Shown here: positions 53,392-62,532 of the stretch, one piece after another
How the letters are laid out: each line of letters begins with the position of its first letter
Numbering within the stretch: position 1 is the first letter of the stretch
NCBI GenBank assembly: GCA_025210795.1
Contig: JAOAQZ010000043.1
Coordinates: 1 to 64,000, forward strand
From: Cohaesibacter sp.
Lineage (GTDB): Bacteria; Pseudomonadota; Alphaproteobacteria; Rhizobiales; Cohaesibacteraceae
Reading direction: 5' to 3'
DNA: 64,000 nucleotides
Made by a program: the position numbers and the translations under genes
Notes under the pieces: model-generated
The model's input: the letters and a program-made list of their open reading frames with translations, nothing else
Databases searched by the model: none
Told to the model about the DNA's origin: nothing

Positions 53392-54018
53392 ATGTCTGTT
53401 GGTTTGATGATTGAGCTGCTGGTTGCTTTTCTGCTTGTCCTGACAATCGGATATTGCGTGACATTGAACCGTCGCCTGAAACGCCTGCGCAATGATGAAG
53501 AAGCCTTGCGTGCCACCATTGCTGAATTGATCACCGCAACAGAAATTGCTGAGCGGGCTATTCTGGGCCTTAAGGCAACAGCTGGTGAAGCGGATAAGAC
53601 GCTTGCTCATCGGCTGATGGAAGCTGAGCGCCTGTCTTCTGAGTTGCAATATTACGTCACCCAAGGCGATGGGGTTGTTGGGCGCCTTGTTCAGATCTCA
53701 GATGCTGTTCGCGGGGCAGGGCCAGCACCTTCGCATTCTTCCCATGCGGCCCAACCTGCACGCGGGCGCGGCCTTGATTATTATCCTGCAAGTCATGCTC
53801 CGGTGCATGAGCCTGCTGTTGCTCCTGCCGTTTCTGCTCCTGCTCGTGAAGCTGTGGCGGGGAATGGTCACGCCTCAGTGCCTCGTCGCGATTATGAAAT
53901 GCCTGTAGAGGCTCCTGTCGTAGAAGCTGTTAGCGCGCCGCGGCGTCTTAAAGATGTTGCGGCTGCCACCTCTGAGCAACTTATGGCAATTAGGCAAAGA
54001 AGAGGTGTAGCTGCATGA
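53392..54018 (+). CDS. DUF6468 membrane protein of the flagellar cluster
   Basis: 208 residues. A single membrane segment at about 4-24 (GLMIELLVAFLLVLTIGYCV), then a helical region (LRNDEEALRATIAELITATEIAERAILGLK) and a Pro/Ala-rich tail, ending LKDVAAATSEQLMAIRQRRG. DUF6468 genes are found beside fliL/fliM in alphaproteobacteria, but the function is unknown. It starts directly after the fliM stop and its 3' end overlaps the next gene by four bases, so it is part of the fliL-motE operon. Confidence 0.8.
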   Translation: MSVGLMIELLVAFLLVLTIGYCVTLNRRLKRLRNDEEALRATIAELITATEIAERAILGLKATAGEADKTLAHRLMEAERLSSELQYYVTQGDGVVGRLVQISDAVRGAGPAPSHSSHAAQPARGRGLDYYPASHAPVHEPAVAPAVSAPAREAVAGNGHASVPRRDYEMPVEAPVVEAVSAPRRLKDVAAATSEQLMAIRQRRGVAA

Positions 54019-54761
54019 CCTATGTTCGTTTGTTGCCAGTTCTTTTGATTGCGGCGATTGGGCTTTTTTTGATTAAGGCCGTACATATTGTCGCCAATTA
54101 CGGGGATGTGTTGTCCTCCTCTGGTCCTGCGGTTGCACAGGAAGCTGCACCAAAGCCTGAGGCGGCAAAAGCTGATGGCAAAGCTGATGGCAAAACAGAA
54201 GGCGACGGCACACAAAACTCTGATGCGGATGCCAAGGATGGTGCTGCTGGCAAAGGTGAGCAAGAGCCTCCTGCGCTTGTTGAGGGGATGAAAGTTGACC
54301 CTAGTGTCAGTTCTCGCTCCGAACTTGCCATTTTGGAGCGTTTGGCGCGACGCCGGGATGAATTGGCCCAGCGAGAAAAAGAGCTGGAGATGCGGGATGC
54401 CCTATTGCAAGCGGCAGAAAAGCGTCTTGAAGAACGGGTGAATGAACTGAAAGAGCTTGAAAACTCCATTCGTCTTGCAACCCGTAAACGCGATGAACAA
54501 CAGCAAGAGGATTTGGGAAAGCTGGTTGCCATGTATAGCAGCATGAAGGCGAAGCAAGCGGCAAAAATCTTTGAAGTCCTTGAAAAAGATGTTCTTTTGG
54601 ACATTGTGAAAATTATGAAACCGCGCAAGGTTGCGGCGATTTTGGGGCAGATGAATGCCGCGTCTGCCAGTGCTCTTAGTCTTGCTTTGGCACGAGGCAA
54701 AAGCTTGGAAGACGAAGTGAAGATGTCTGAGATGCAAAATTTGCCAAAGATTGGAAATTAG
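54015..54761 (+). CDS. motE: MotE-like protein (MgtE N-terminal domain fold)
   Basis: 248 residues. Signal or anchor (about 7-24); Ala/Lys/Asp-rich linker; a long coiled coil from 100 to 165; then a MgtE_N-type domain with AAKIFEVLEKDVLLDIVKIMKPRKVAAILGQM. MotE is a periplasmic chaperone for the motility protein MotC in Sinorhizobium. Here the following gene encodes a large periplasmic TPR protein that could be the partner. ATGA overlap with the upstream gene. Confidence 0.82.
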   Translation: MTYVRLLPVLLIAAIGLFLIKAVHIVANYGDVLSSSGPAVAQEAAPKPEAAKADGKADGKTEGDGTQNSDADAKDGAAGKGEQEPPALVEGMKVDPSVSSRSELAILERLARRRDELAQREKELEMRDALLQAAEKRLEERVNELKELENSIRLATRKRDEQQQEDLGKLVAMYSSMKAKQAAKIFEVLEKDVLLDIVKIMKPRKVAAILGQMNAASASALSLALARGKSLEDEVKMSEMQNLPKIGN

Positions 54762-54859
54762 AACTGACGGTAAAGGGCTTTAAAGCTTTTCGCGATAAGA
54801 TCGTCTCTGAAGAGCGACAGGTCAGGCGGCCTGGAATTGGTGCGCTGGAGATGGATTGA

Positions 54860-57800
54860 ATGTTTCGAATGGATCAGACCACTTTTCTGACATCCGCCCA
54901 ATCCTTGCTGAAGAAGCTGGGATTGCGTGGGGAGACCTTGCGTATTGCGCTGGCTATCGTGCTGGTTTCACTGGTCCTTTTGCCTTCTTCTGTTGCTCTC
55001 GCTCAGCAAGGTGATGTGAGTGAACTTACCATTACGCCCAGCAAGGAGCAGGGCTTTGGTCGTATCATTCTCTCGGTTGAAGGGCGTAACCTGCTGCCGG
55101 GCTATTCAATCAAGCAAGATAATTCCATTTTTGTGGTTCGCTTTGATGAGCGCTTGGCGTCTGATAGTATTGCCGCCTTGCCACGCACATTGCCGGACTA
55201 TGTGTCAATTGCACGCCTTGACCCGGATGGGCAGGGCATTCGGATTGCGTTTAAGGAAAATATTCGCGTCAATACCATGGAGGCTGGGGAGAAGCTGTTT
55301 GTTGATCTCTTGCCCAAGGAGTGGACGGGGTTGCCGCCTTCTTTGCCAGCGGATGTTGTCGCCGAGCTTGCCAAACGGGCAGAGGAGGCTTTGCGCTTAG
55401 CCCGCTCGCTTGAGCAGGCTGAGTCTGCCTCCCGCATTCAGCCAGAGCTTGATATTCGTATTGGTGATCACCCAACTTTTTCCCGCATTGTCTTTGGTTG
55501 GAATATTCCTTTTGATTCCACTTTCGAGCGCCGCGGGGATGAAGTTAGCCTGTTTTTCAATCATAAGACTGATGTTGATTTGTCCAAGGTTCGAGCGTCT
55601 TTGCCTGCTTTGATCCGGGATATGCGCCTCGTTCGAGAAGATGAGAAGTCGCGCTTTGTGCTGAATGTGGCATCAGGAGCGGATGTTCGTGCCTTTCGTG
55701 AAGGCAATACCTATATCGTCGATGTTACTGGTGATAAGAAGCTGTTTGATACAGCAAGCTCAGAAGAATATATCACCCGCGCTGTCTCCAAAGAGGGAGA
55801 TACGGGCATTCTCGTTGCCAAGGGGGCGCAAAGGGAAGACGAGAGAGCCAGACTTGAAGGCAAAAAGATTGCTGAAAGCGATCGTGCCTCCAATCTTGTG
55901 TTGGGGCCGGATCAAAGCGGCAATCCGGGCACCAATACCCTGTTTTTGCCTGATCAAAAACAGCCGGTTAGTCCCAATCCCCAGCAACCGGTCTCGCAGC
56001 CGGTTTCTCCACTCGTGGTTCCGCCAGCAAGCCTGACGGTGGGGGAGAAGGATGTTGCAGCCCATCAGGAGCAAAAGGAGCGGCAGGCAACTCAACCAGC
56101 GCAACCCGCACCGTCGAGCCAAACGAGCCAGCCAGGGCAGGCTGCTCAAGTCTCCATTCCGTCTCAGACTGTTGGAGGGAATGCGGAGCGGATGAAGGGA
56201 CCTGGGCCTGATTTGTCTTCCCAAACCTTGCGGGTAGAGACCAAGACGTTCGGGCGCTCTGTCCGCCTCTACTTCCCCTTTATCAAGCCAACAGCTGCCG
56301 CCGTTTTTAAAAAGAACGGCGTTCTGTGGGCTGTGTTTGATACCTTGCTTGAGCTGGATGTTTCCAGTGTTCAGGGGCAGCTTAACACGATTGCAGATGA
56401 TGTAGAGGTTTGGCGGTCGGGCGATACAGCTATCTTGCGTATACCTTTGAAGAATCCACGCTTAACGACCTTCTCGACCCAAGGTTATGGCTGGCTTTTG
56501 ACTATTGGGGATTTGGTGGTGGAACCCACCAAGCCGCTGACTATGGCACGAACCGAAATTAGCGGCGGGCGTGCTGCCATGCGCGTGCATTTTGAAGATA
56601 CTGGCTCTATCATGCGATTGCGTGATCCAAGTACGGGCGAGAATTTGCATGTGGTCACTGGTTATGGTCCAGCGCGAGGATTTGTAAAAACACAGCATCT
56701 GGTTGATTTTTCCACGCTCATTTCCGCTCATGGGGTCGCGCTGACTGAGCATGTTGATGATTTGCAGGTGCTGAGAGATGAAAATTACATCTATATCAGC
56801 TCCAATAGTGGTCTGACTCTTTCGACAACGGGTAATCGGCGTGCAGATGTGTCCAGTCTGATTAGTGATGACAAGAATGGGCGTGAGACATTTCTTGATC
56901 TGAAAAGCCTGATTGCTAAAACACCGGTTCAATTGGCTCGCCAGCGGCAGGATCTGGAGCGCAAATTGACCAAGTTTGATGACCTGATGGCCATTCAAAC
57001 CGAACTTGCCCTTTCCAAGCTGCTCGTGGCCAATGGTTATGCATTTGAAGCTTTGGGGCATTTGCAAATTATTGAGAAATCTGCTCCGGAATTTGCTCGT
57101 GGTCGCGGATTTCGCACGCTTTTCTCTGCTGCCGAATTGATGGCCGGGCGGGCTGATGAGGCTTTCCGCCGCCTTAATCATCCTGAATTTGAAACTGATC
57201 CTGATGCCTCCGTCTGGCGGGGGCTGGCAGCTGCGCGCTCGGGGCGTTGGCGCGAGGCAAAGGATGCATTGGATACTGCCCAGTCTGTGGTTGCGGATTA
57301 TAGTGATAAAGTGCAGCAAATGATGCTGCTCGATAATGTGGAGCTGGCTATTCTCGATCAACAATATAGTCAGGCGACTGCGGATTTGGCTGAAGTCAAT
57401 CCGGCGTTTCTCGATCAAGAGGGGATTGCGCGTTATAATTTGCTGCGCGGGAGAATAGCCGTTGCGCGCAATCGCCCAAAAGAGGCGTTTGAGGCTTTTG
57501 AGGCAGCGCAGGAAACCCAGTTCTTACCTATCGCCAATGCGGCTCGTCTTCAGGATGTTCGCCTTAAACAGCAGGAACAGGTGATTGATACCGATGCTGC
57601 TATTGAAGAACTGGCAGGCCTTACAACGATCTGGCGTGGTGATGATATTGAACTGCAAGCCTTGCGTACGCTTGCTCATCTTTATGTCGACAAGAACGAA
57701 TATCGCAGCGCTTTTGAAACGGCGAAAGCTGCAGCCAGCTCTAATGCAAATTCTGACACATCGCGCCTGCTGCAAGAAGAGATGAATGGTGTCTTCTCCT

Positions 57801-58675
57801 CGCTCTTTCTTGACGGCAAGGCCAATGATTTGCCTGCTATCAAGGCTTTGTCGCTCTATTATGATTTTCGTGAGATGACCCCGGTTGGGCGACGTGGTGA
57901 TGAGATGGTCCGCCGCCTTGCGGATAAGCTTGTAGAGGTGGACTTGCTTGATAGGGCTGCGGAGCTTTTAAGCCATCAAGTGGAGAACCGCCTGAAGGGA
58001 GCTGCGCGCTCACAAATCGCGGCTGACTTGGCAGTGGTTTATTTGCTGGATAGCAAGCCCAATCTTGCATTGGATACGCTTCGCCGGACACGGCAGTCCC
58101 AATTGCCGCGCTCCCTTGAGCGGCAAAGACGTTTGGTTGAAGCCAAGGCTTTGGCCGATTTGAACAAGGCCACTTTGGCTCTTGATCTTCTCAAGCCGCT
58201 GGATGGCCTCGATGTGGATTTACTGCGGGCTGATATTTTGTGGCGTGCCAAGCGCTGGCAGGAAACGGGCGAGCAAATCGAGCAGATGTTGGGCGATCTA
58301 TGGATGGGGAGCCGCACGCTGGATGAGGATGAGCAAACCAACGTTTTACGTGCGGCTGTTTCCTATTCTTTGGCAGATGATCGCTTGGGGCTTGATCGGC
58401 TACGGAAAAAATTCTCTGCAAAGATGGCGCAAACTTCTGTCTCTGGCGCTTTTGATGTTGTCTCGTTGCCAATCGAGCGGGGGGGGAATCAATTCAAGGC
58501 CATTGCTCAGAAGATTGCCGGTATTGATAGTATGGAGAAGTTCCTGGATGAATATCGTCAGCGCTATTTAAGTAGCGGCAGTGATGACAAGGCTGGTGAG
58601 GGGGGCGCACAGCCAGCCAGTAGTGACCCTGCGGAGAATGGTGATGGGGCCAATAATGGCCCGAATAATGCCTGA
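54860..58675 (+). CDS. Large periplasmic TPR protein of the flagellar cluster
   Basis: 1271 residues. A signal peptide (cleaved near ALA-QQ, residues about 29-50), two beta-rich AMIN-like segments (about 50-310 and 450-600) separated by a Pro/Gln-rich linker (375-445), then a long array of TPR-like helical repeats (about 690-1240) including YYDFREMTPVGRRGDEMVRRL. I recognise it only as a conserved alphaproteobacterial TPR family of unknown function that occurs near motility genes. GGAGATGGATTGA precedes the ATG. It lies 100 bp after motE and the operon ends at a strong terminator. Confidence 0.72.
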   Translation: MFRMDQTTFLTSAQSLLKKLGLRGETLRIALAIVLVSLVLLPSSVALAQQGDVSELTITPSKEQGFGRIILSVEGRNLLPGYSIKQDNSIFVVRFDERLASDSIAALPRTLPDYVSIARLDPDGQGIRIAFKENIRVNTMEAGEKLFVDLLPKEWTGLPPSLPADVVAELAKRAEEALRLARSLEQAESASRIQPELDIRIGDHPTFSRIVFGWNIPFDSTFERRGDEVSLFFNHKTDVDLSKVRASLPALIRDMRLVREDEKSRFVLNVASGADVRAFREGNTYIVDVTGDKKLFDTASSEEYITRAVSKEGDTGILVAKGAQREDERARLEGKKIAESDRASNLVLGPDQSGNPGTNTLFLPDQKQPVSPNPQQPVSQPVSPLVVPPASLTVGEKDVAAHQEQKERQATQPAQPAPSSQTSQPGQAAQVSIPSQTVGGNAERMKGPGPDLSSQTLRVETKTFGRSVRLYFPFIKPTAAAVFKKNGVLWAVFDTLLELDVSSVQGQLNTIADDVEVWRSGDTAILRIPLKNPRLTTFSTQGYGWLLTIGDLVVEPTKPLTMARTEISGGRAAMRVHFEDTGSIMRLRDPSTGENLHVVTGYGPARGFVKTQHLVDFSTLISAHGVALTEHVDDLQVLRDENYIYISSNSGLTLSTTGNRRADVSSLISDDKNGRETFLDLKSLIAKTPVQLARQRQDLERKLTKFDDLMAIQTELALSKLLVANGYAFEALGHLQIIEKSAPEFARGRGFRTLFSAAELMAGRADEAFRRLNHPEFETDPDASVWRGLAAARSGRWREAKDALDTAQSVVADYSDKVQQMMLLDNVELAILDQQYSQATADLAEVNPAFLDQEGIARYNLLRGRIAVARNRPKEAFEAFEAAQETQFLPIANAARLQDVRLKQQEQVIDTDAAIEELAGLTTIWRGDDIELQALRTLAHLYVDKNEYRSAFETAKAAASSNANSDTSRLLQEEMNGVFSSLFLDGKANDLPAIKALSLYYDFREMTPVGRRGDEMVRRLADKLVEVDLLDRAAELLSHQVENRLKGAARSQIAADLAVVYLLDSKPNLALDTLRRTRQSQLPRSLERQRRLVEAKALADLNKATLALDLLKPLDGLDVDLLRADILWRAKRWQETGEQIEQMLGDLWMGSRTLDEDEQTNVLRAAVSYSLADDRLGLDRLRKKFSAKMAQTSVSGAFDVVSLPIERGGNQFKAIAQKIAGIDSMEKFLDEYRQRYLSSGSDDKAGEGGAQPASSDPAENGDGANNGPNNA

Positions 58676-58711
58676 TATCATTTGGCGAGATATTTGCGCA
58701 TGAGCACAAAT

Positions 58712-58745
58712 TATTGGCCCGGATAAAGATCCGGGCCTTTTGTTT
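58712..58745. terminator. Bidirectional terminator between the TPR gene and fliP
   Basis: Perfect 9-bp stem GGCCCGGAT (58716-58724) / ATCCGGGCC (58729-58737), then TTTT on the + strand and AATAA on the other flank. Confidence 0.9.
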
Positions 58746-58767
58746 ATCTGATAGTGCTGCGCTTTCT

Positions 58768-59598
58768 TTAGGTGCCCAGAAAGCTTTTTACGAGCGAACC
58801 GGTAATCAGGTTCCACCCATCGACAAGCACAAAGAAAATAAGCTTGAAGGGCAGGGAAATCACCACTGGCGGCAGCATCATCATACCCATCGACATCAGG
58901 ATCGAGGCAACAACCAAATCAATGATGATGAAGGGCAGGAAGATCAAAAATCCGATTTCGAAGGCGCGGCGCAACTCACTGATCATGAAGGCAGGGACCA
59001 GAACCCGAAGGCTTACCTCTTCCGGTGTGGCCGGGGCTTCGGTGTTGGCCATATCAAGGAATAGCGCCAGATCTTTTTCTCTTACATGTTGGCGCATGAA
59101 AGCGTGAAAGGGTCTGCTGGCCCGATCAAAAGCTTCTGGCGCTTCGATGGAGCCTGCAACAAGGGGCTCGACGCCTGCTTCATAGGCGGCTTCGAAGGTG
59201 GGCGCCATAATGAAGGCGGTCAGAAACAATGCCAGACTGATCATCACCGTATTGGGGGGAGCTGTCTGCAAGCCGATCGCTGAGCGCAGCAGGGAAAGCA
59301 CCACCACAATTCGGGTAAAGGACGTGACCATAATCAGGATGGACGGGGCTAGGGATAGCACCGTGATCAGCGCCACGAGCTGAATGGAGCGCTCGGTAAC
59401 CGTTATATCATCACCCAGCCCGATTGAAATTTGCTGAGCGCTGGCAATGGCTGAAAGGCCAAACCAAAAGCCAAGGCTGACCAAAGCTGCGAGAAGGGTC
59501 CGCGCAATCCATCCGGCGGTCTTCGATTTTTGAAGGCAGCCATTTGATGATGGGTCGCGTTGGCTGTCTTGTGCGGGGGCGGAGAGAATGAGGGTCAT
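58768..59598 (-). CDS. fliP: Flagellar type III secretion protein FliP
   Basis: 276 residues. Cleavable N-terminal signal region (about 25-55), then LVALITVLSLAPSILIMVTSFTRIVVVLSLLRSAIG, PNTVMISLALFLT and the C-terminal GFLIFLPFIIIDLVVASILMSMGMMMLPP, all FliP signatures. It is part of the export gate core (FliP5-FliQ4-FliR1). The ATG overlaps the fliO stop codon by four bases. No rod or ring gene follows, and the terminator at 58712-58745 closes the operon. Confidence 0.95.
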   Translation of the reverse strand: MTLILSAPAQDSQRDPSSNGCLQKSKTAGWIARTLLAALVSLGFWFGLSAIASAQQISIGLGDDITVTERSIQLVALITVLSLAPSILIMVTSFTRIVVVLSLLRSAIGLQTAPPNTVMISLALFLTAFIMAPTFEAAYEAGVEPLVAGSIEAPEAFDRASRPFHAFMRQHVREKDLALFLDMANTEAPATPEEVSLRVLVPAFMISELRRAFEIGFLIFLPFIIIDLVVASILMSMGMMMLPPVVISLPFKLIFFVLVDGWNLITGSLVKSFLGT

Positions 59599-60833
59599 TT
59601 CTTGCTATCGCTGGACATCTCATCAAGGAGACGGGTGATTTCGTCTTGATAGTCGGATGGATTGGCAGGGCCAGTGTCGGCTTGTGCTTGCTCTGGCTTG
59701 CTCTTTTTCGGGTCTGGCTTGGCTTCCTTGGAACCTGCGGCAGATTTGCCATTCATTGGTTCATTTTGCGGCGCTGGTGCTTGTTGGGGTTGGGCTAAGC
59801 CGGGCATTTGGTCTGAGGCTGGTACTGACGGAGTGGGAGCTGACTGGGCCGGTGCACCCGCTGCATCTGCTGCTACTTTGGTGGGGCCTGCTTCTGGGGA
59901 AGGGGCCTCTGATGCGAGTGGTTTGGGTTTTGGTCGCCAAAAGGCAGGGATTTCTGCGCGTTTGTCCTGAGCAAGGTCAGGGTTGGACACAGTTTTGTCG
60001 CCCGCGCCGGATTGCTCTTCTTTCGGCGCCTCTGTTTTCGGTCTTTCAGTTTGTGGAGCGAGGGGCTCTTGGGGCTTGGAAGGCACCTTTGCAGCTTCCC
60101 TTGCCTTCCTTTCATTTTGTGTGCGAGAGGAGCCGCTCAGGGCAGCAATTGCGGCAGTGACCGGGGCTGTTAGACCTGGTTTCTTCTCTGCCTCTGTCTG
60201 CGCACCTTCAGATTTGTGACCATTGTCAGCTTTTGGGGAGGCTTGCTCTTTTGATGCTGGTGCCTCTTTCGCAGGATTTGCGGATGGAGCTTTGGCTTGT
60301 TCTTCGCGCACTCCAGAAGGACCAGAGGGCGGTGATTGCGGCTGAGGTGTTTTGGGCTGGGCCGCCTTTTGTCTGTCACCTTGTTGCGGGGTGACCGGTT
60401 GCGGCGTTTGCCTTGCCTGATGGGCTTGGGCTGAATGTGCGGCTTGCGCGCTTGATTGCTGTGTTCCCTGAGGAACTGCAGGCCTCTGGGCTTGATTTTG
60501 AGTTTGCCCCTGAACTTGTTGTGCCGCTAGCGCAGGCTGGGGTTGGGCCGGCTGGGGTTTTGCAGGGATCGCATGCTCTAGAAGCAGGTCATTTTCCCCG
60601 CCGATCAGCACCAGATGTTCAACATGATCGCGCCGGACCAGCACTAGCCTGCGGCGATGATCAACCGCGACAGCCTCGCTGACCGACAGGCGGGCATCTT
60701 CGCCGAGGCGGCCAATTCTGGAGGAGACCAGATTCACCTTTTTCAGTATCCAGGCAATCAGGACGATGAGGAATAGAACCGCGCCCAGAGCCAATAAAAA
60801 CTGCACCAGCAATTCGCTATCACCACTTAACAT
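59595..60833 (-). CDS. fliO: FliO-like flagellar protein with long low-complexity tail
   Basis: 412 residues. N-terminal membrane segment (about 9-30), followed by the FliO domain with GEDARLSVSEAVAVDHRRRLVLVRRDHVEHLVLIGG (about 42-80). From about 90 on, the protein is Pro/Gln/Ala/Lys-rich and probably disordered (for example PQPAQPQPALAAQQ), making it about four times as long as E. coli FliO. FliO chaperones FliP insertion. First gene of the fliO-fliP pair. Confidence 0.86.
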   Translation of the reverse strand: MLSGDSELLVQFLLALGAVLFLIVLIAWILKKVNLVSSRIGRLGEDARLSVSEAVAVDHRRRLVLVRRDHVEHLVLIGGENDLLLEHAIPAKPQPAQPQPALAAQQVQGQTQNQAQRPAVPQGTQQSSAQAAHSAQAHQARQTPQPVTPQQGDRQKAAQPKTPQPQSPPSGPSGVREEQAKAPSANPAKEAPASKEQASPKADNGHKSEGAQTEAEKKPGLTAPVTAAIAALSGSSRTQNERKAREAAKVPSKPQEPLAPQTERPKTEAPKEEQSGAGDKTVSNPDLAQDKRAEIPAFWRPKPKPLASEAPSPEAGPTKVAADAAGAPAQSAPTPSVPASDQMPGLAQPQQAPAPQNEPMNGKSAAGSKEAKPDPKKSKPEQAQADTGPANPSDYQDEITRLLDEMSSDSKK

Positions 60834-61201
60834 CTGTCTCTCTTCTCGTCTTTCTTATTGCCCCGATGGATGACGATTGCGCATTGAATAAAGCGTGCAG
60901 ATCTTCCGCAAGTCAGCATAAAGTTTTGCTGCGAAAGTGAATGCATGCCTTTAACAGGTCTATGCGCGAATCTCTCCTTGCAGGGCATTGTAACCGCTTG
61001 AGCGAAAATTGCGCCCTTTATGCTGCATTTTGCAAGAGTGGTGCTGGATATCGCAGGTAAGGTGAGCCAAATTATGTCTATTTAACAAAATATTAAGGCA
61101 AATTAATAACTCGTTAACCATTTGCTAGGCAAAATTTACCCTGTAAGGAATTTCCTGCCCAATTGAGTCTTTTCTCATCGGGGCAAAAAAGGAGTATGAT
61201 T
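60834..61201. other. 370-bp divergent promoter region fliO/flgB
   Basis: Contains paired CtrA-type boxes at 61082-61119 and a GANTC site (GAGTC) at 61165. The fliO side (60834-61060) is GC-moderate without a clear promoter. No gene. Confidence 0.55.
61082..61119 (+). promoter_or_regulatory. Tandem CtrA-type boxes upstream of flgB
   Basis: TTAA-N7-TTAA (61082-61096), then six bases, then TTAA-N7-TTAACC (61103-61119). Two complete CtrA-style sites in 38 bp, 83-120 bp before the probable flgB start; the second is followed by ATTTG (TTAACCAT half-site). Confidence 0.7.
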
Positions 61202-61609
61202 TTGGCAACTGGCGATCTTAATTTGTTTGCGATGCTGCGGTCCAAGATGCATTGGCATCAGACCCGTCAGCGTGTGCTGGCAGAAAATGTTGCCAATGCG
61301 GATACGCCTAGTTACCGCGCCAAAGATCTTGCCGATTTTTCCTTTAAACGAAATTTGAAGATGGCCTCCTCTTCGGGCCTTTCCACTGCCATGACCCATA
61401 GCAATCATTTGCAAGGCAAAAGCTCTGTTGTGCGGGATGCTTTCGGAGCCAAGAAGGTGGATGGATTTGAGATTACCCCAGAGGGTAATGCGGTGGTTCT
61501 GGAAGAGCAGATGATGAAAGTCACCGCAAACCAAATGGATTTTCAGGCAGCTTCTACCCTTTACTCAAAAGGTATGGGGCTTATCAAAACGGCCATTCGC
61601 CGCCGCTAA
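61202..61609 (+). CDS. flgB: Flagellar proximal rod protein FlgB
   Basis: 135 residues from TTG 61202, chosen because GGAG (61191-61194) lies seven bases before it; the in-frame ATG at 61196 is only one base from that site. LNLFAMLRSKMHWHQTRQRVLAENVANADTPSYRA is the FlgB N-terminus. VLEEQMMKVTANQMDFQAASTLY and GLIKTAIRR are C-terminal family motifs. FlgB begins the rod at the MS ring. First gene of the flgB-flgC-fliE-fliQ-fliR-flhB operon. CtrA boxes upstream. Confidence 0.93.
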   Translation: MATGDLNLFAMLRSKMHWHQTRQRVLAENVANADTPSYRAKDLADFSFKRNLKMASSSGLSTAMTHSNHLQGKSSVVRDAFGAKKVDGFEITPEGNAVVLEEQMMKVTANQMDFQAASTLYSKGMGLIKTAIRRR

Positions 61610-61650
61610 TAGCTGAGCTTTCACCACGGGTGAAAGAATAGGATGTCACT

Positions 61651-62061
61651 ATGGATTTTTTGAAATCAATGATGATCGCAGCGTCCGGCTTGAGAGCCCA
61701 GACAGGGCGTATGCGAATTGTGTCAGAGAATATCGCCAATGCAGATTCGACCTCCCTTAAACCGGGTGGCGACCCCTACCGGCGGCAGATCCCGTCCTTC
61801 AAGTCCAAATTCAACCGCGAACTGGAAGCCAAGACGGTTGAATTGGGACGGATCCTGCCGGACAAATCCGACTTCAGAACCCGTTACGAGCCGGGGCATC
61901 CAGCGGCCGATGCCAATGGCTATGTGAAGCTTCCCAATGTGAACTCCTTGGTGGAAGTAACGGATCTGAAGGAAGCCCAACGAAGCTATCAGGCCAATCT
62001 GAATGTGATCACCGCAACTCGCTCGATGATCACGAAGACGCTGGATATTCTCAAGGTTTGA
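61651..62061 (+). CDS. flgC: Flagellar proximal rod protein FlgC
   Basis: 136 residues, normal FlgC length. SMMIAASGLRAQTGRMRIVSENIAN at the start, PGGDPYRRQIPSF, and the D0 C-terminus YQANLNVITATRSMITKTLDILK are diagnostic. Rod protein, exported. 41 bp after flgB. Confidence 0.96.
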   Translation: MDFLKSMMIAASGLRAQTGRMRIVSENIANADSTSLKPGGDPYRRQIPSFKSKFNRELEAKTVELGRILPDKSDFRTRYEPGHPAADANGYVKLPNVNSLVEVTDLKEAQRSYQANLNVITATRSMITKTLDILKV

Positions 62062-62143
62062 TCCTCGCTTCTACCTCACTTCACGCTCGCCCTTCTAAGG
62101 GCGGCCCAAGACCCAAAGCTCAACAATCTGATTGGTATATGTG

Positions 62144-62464
62144 ATGTCTATTACAAATCTGAGCGCCTCAAACGCATATAATCTGGCCCAAAAGCTTACG
62201 AATCAGACACAATCAGGCAATAGCCTTGAGCAGGCAGCCGGGGTAAAGCCGGACTTTGGCCAGATGATCACCGATGGTGTCACTGGCGTGCTTGACAAAG
62301 GGCAGATTGCAGAGAAAACCGCCAGCCAGATGGTAACGGGCAAGGCTGATGTGGTTGATGTTGTGACCGCAGTTGCCGAGACCGAAGTTGCTTTGGAGAC
62401 GCTGGTATCGGTTCGTGACCGGGTTATTTCTGCTTATGAAGAAATCATGCGTATGCCGATCTAA
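62144..62464 (+). CDS. fliE: Flagellar hook-basal body protein FliE
   Basis: 106 residues from the ATG at 62144 (in-frame GTG and TTG codons lie a few codons upstream). GQIAEKTASQMVTGKADVVDVVTAVAETEVALETLVSVRDRVISAYEEIMRMPI is the FliE C-terminal signature, too long to be anything else. It connects the rod to the MS ring. No strong Shine-Dalgarno. Confidence 0.93.
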   Translation: MSITNLSASNAYNLAQKLTNQTQSGNSLEQAAGVKPDFGQMITDGVTGVLDKGQIAEKTASQMVTGKADVVDVVTAVAETEVALETLVSVRDRVISAYEEIMRMPI

Positions 62465-62532
62465 CTGTCTTGAGATCGTGCAGGGCATGAGTTGCTTTGC
62501 AAAGCTGGATAGAGCTTGCACGGAGGATGGAC

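Noticed and set aside
56462..57418. 318-codon minus-strand frame across the TPR gene
   Set aside because: Shadow; no family features.
60985..61003. GGCATTGTAACCGC as a sigma54 site before flgB
   Set aside because: The -12 CCGC does not match TTGC, and CtrA boxes fit better.
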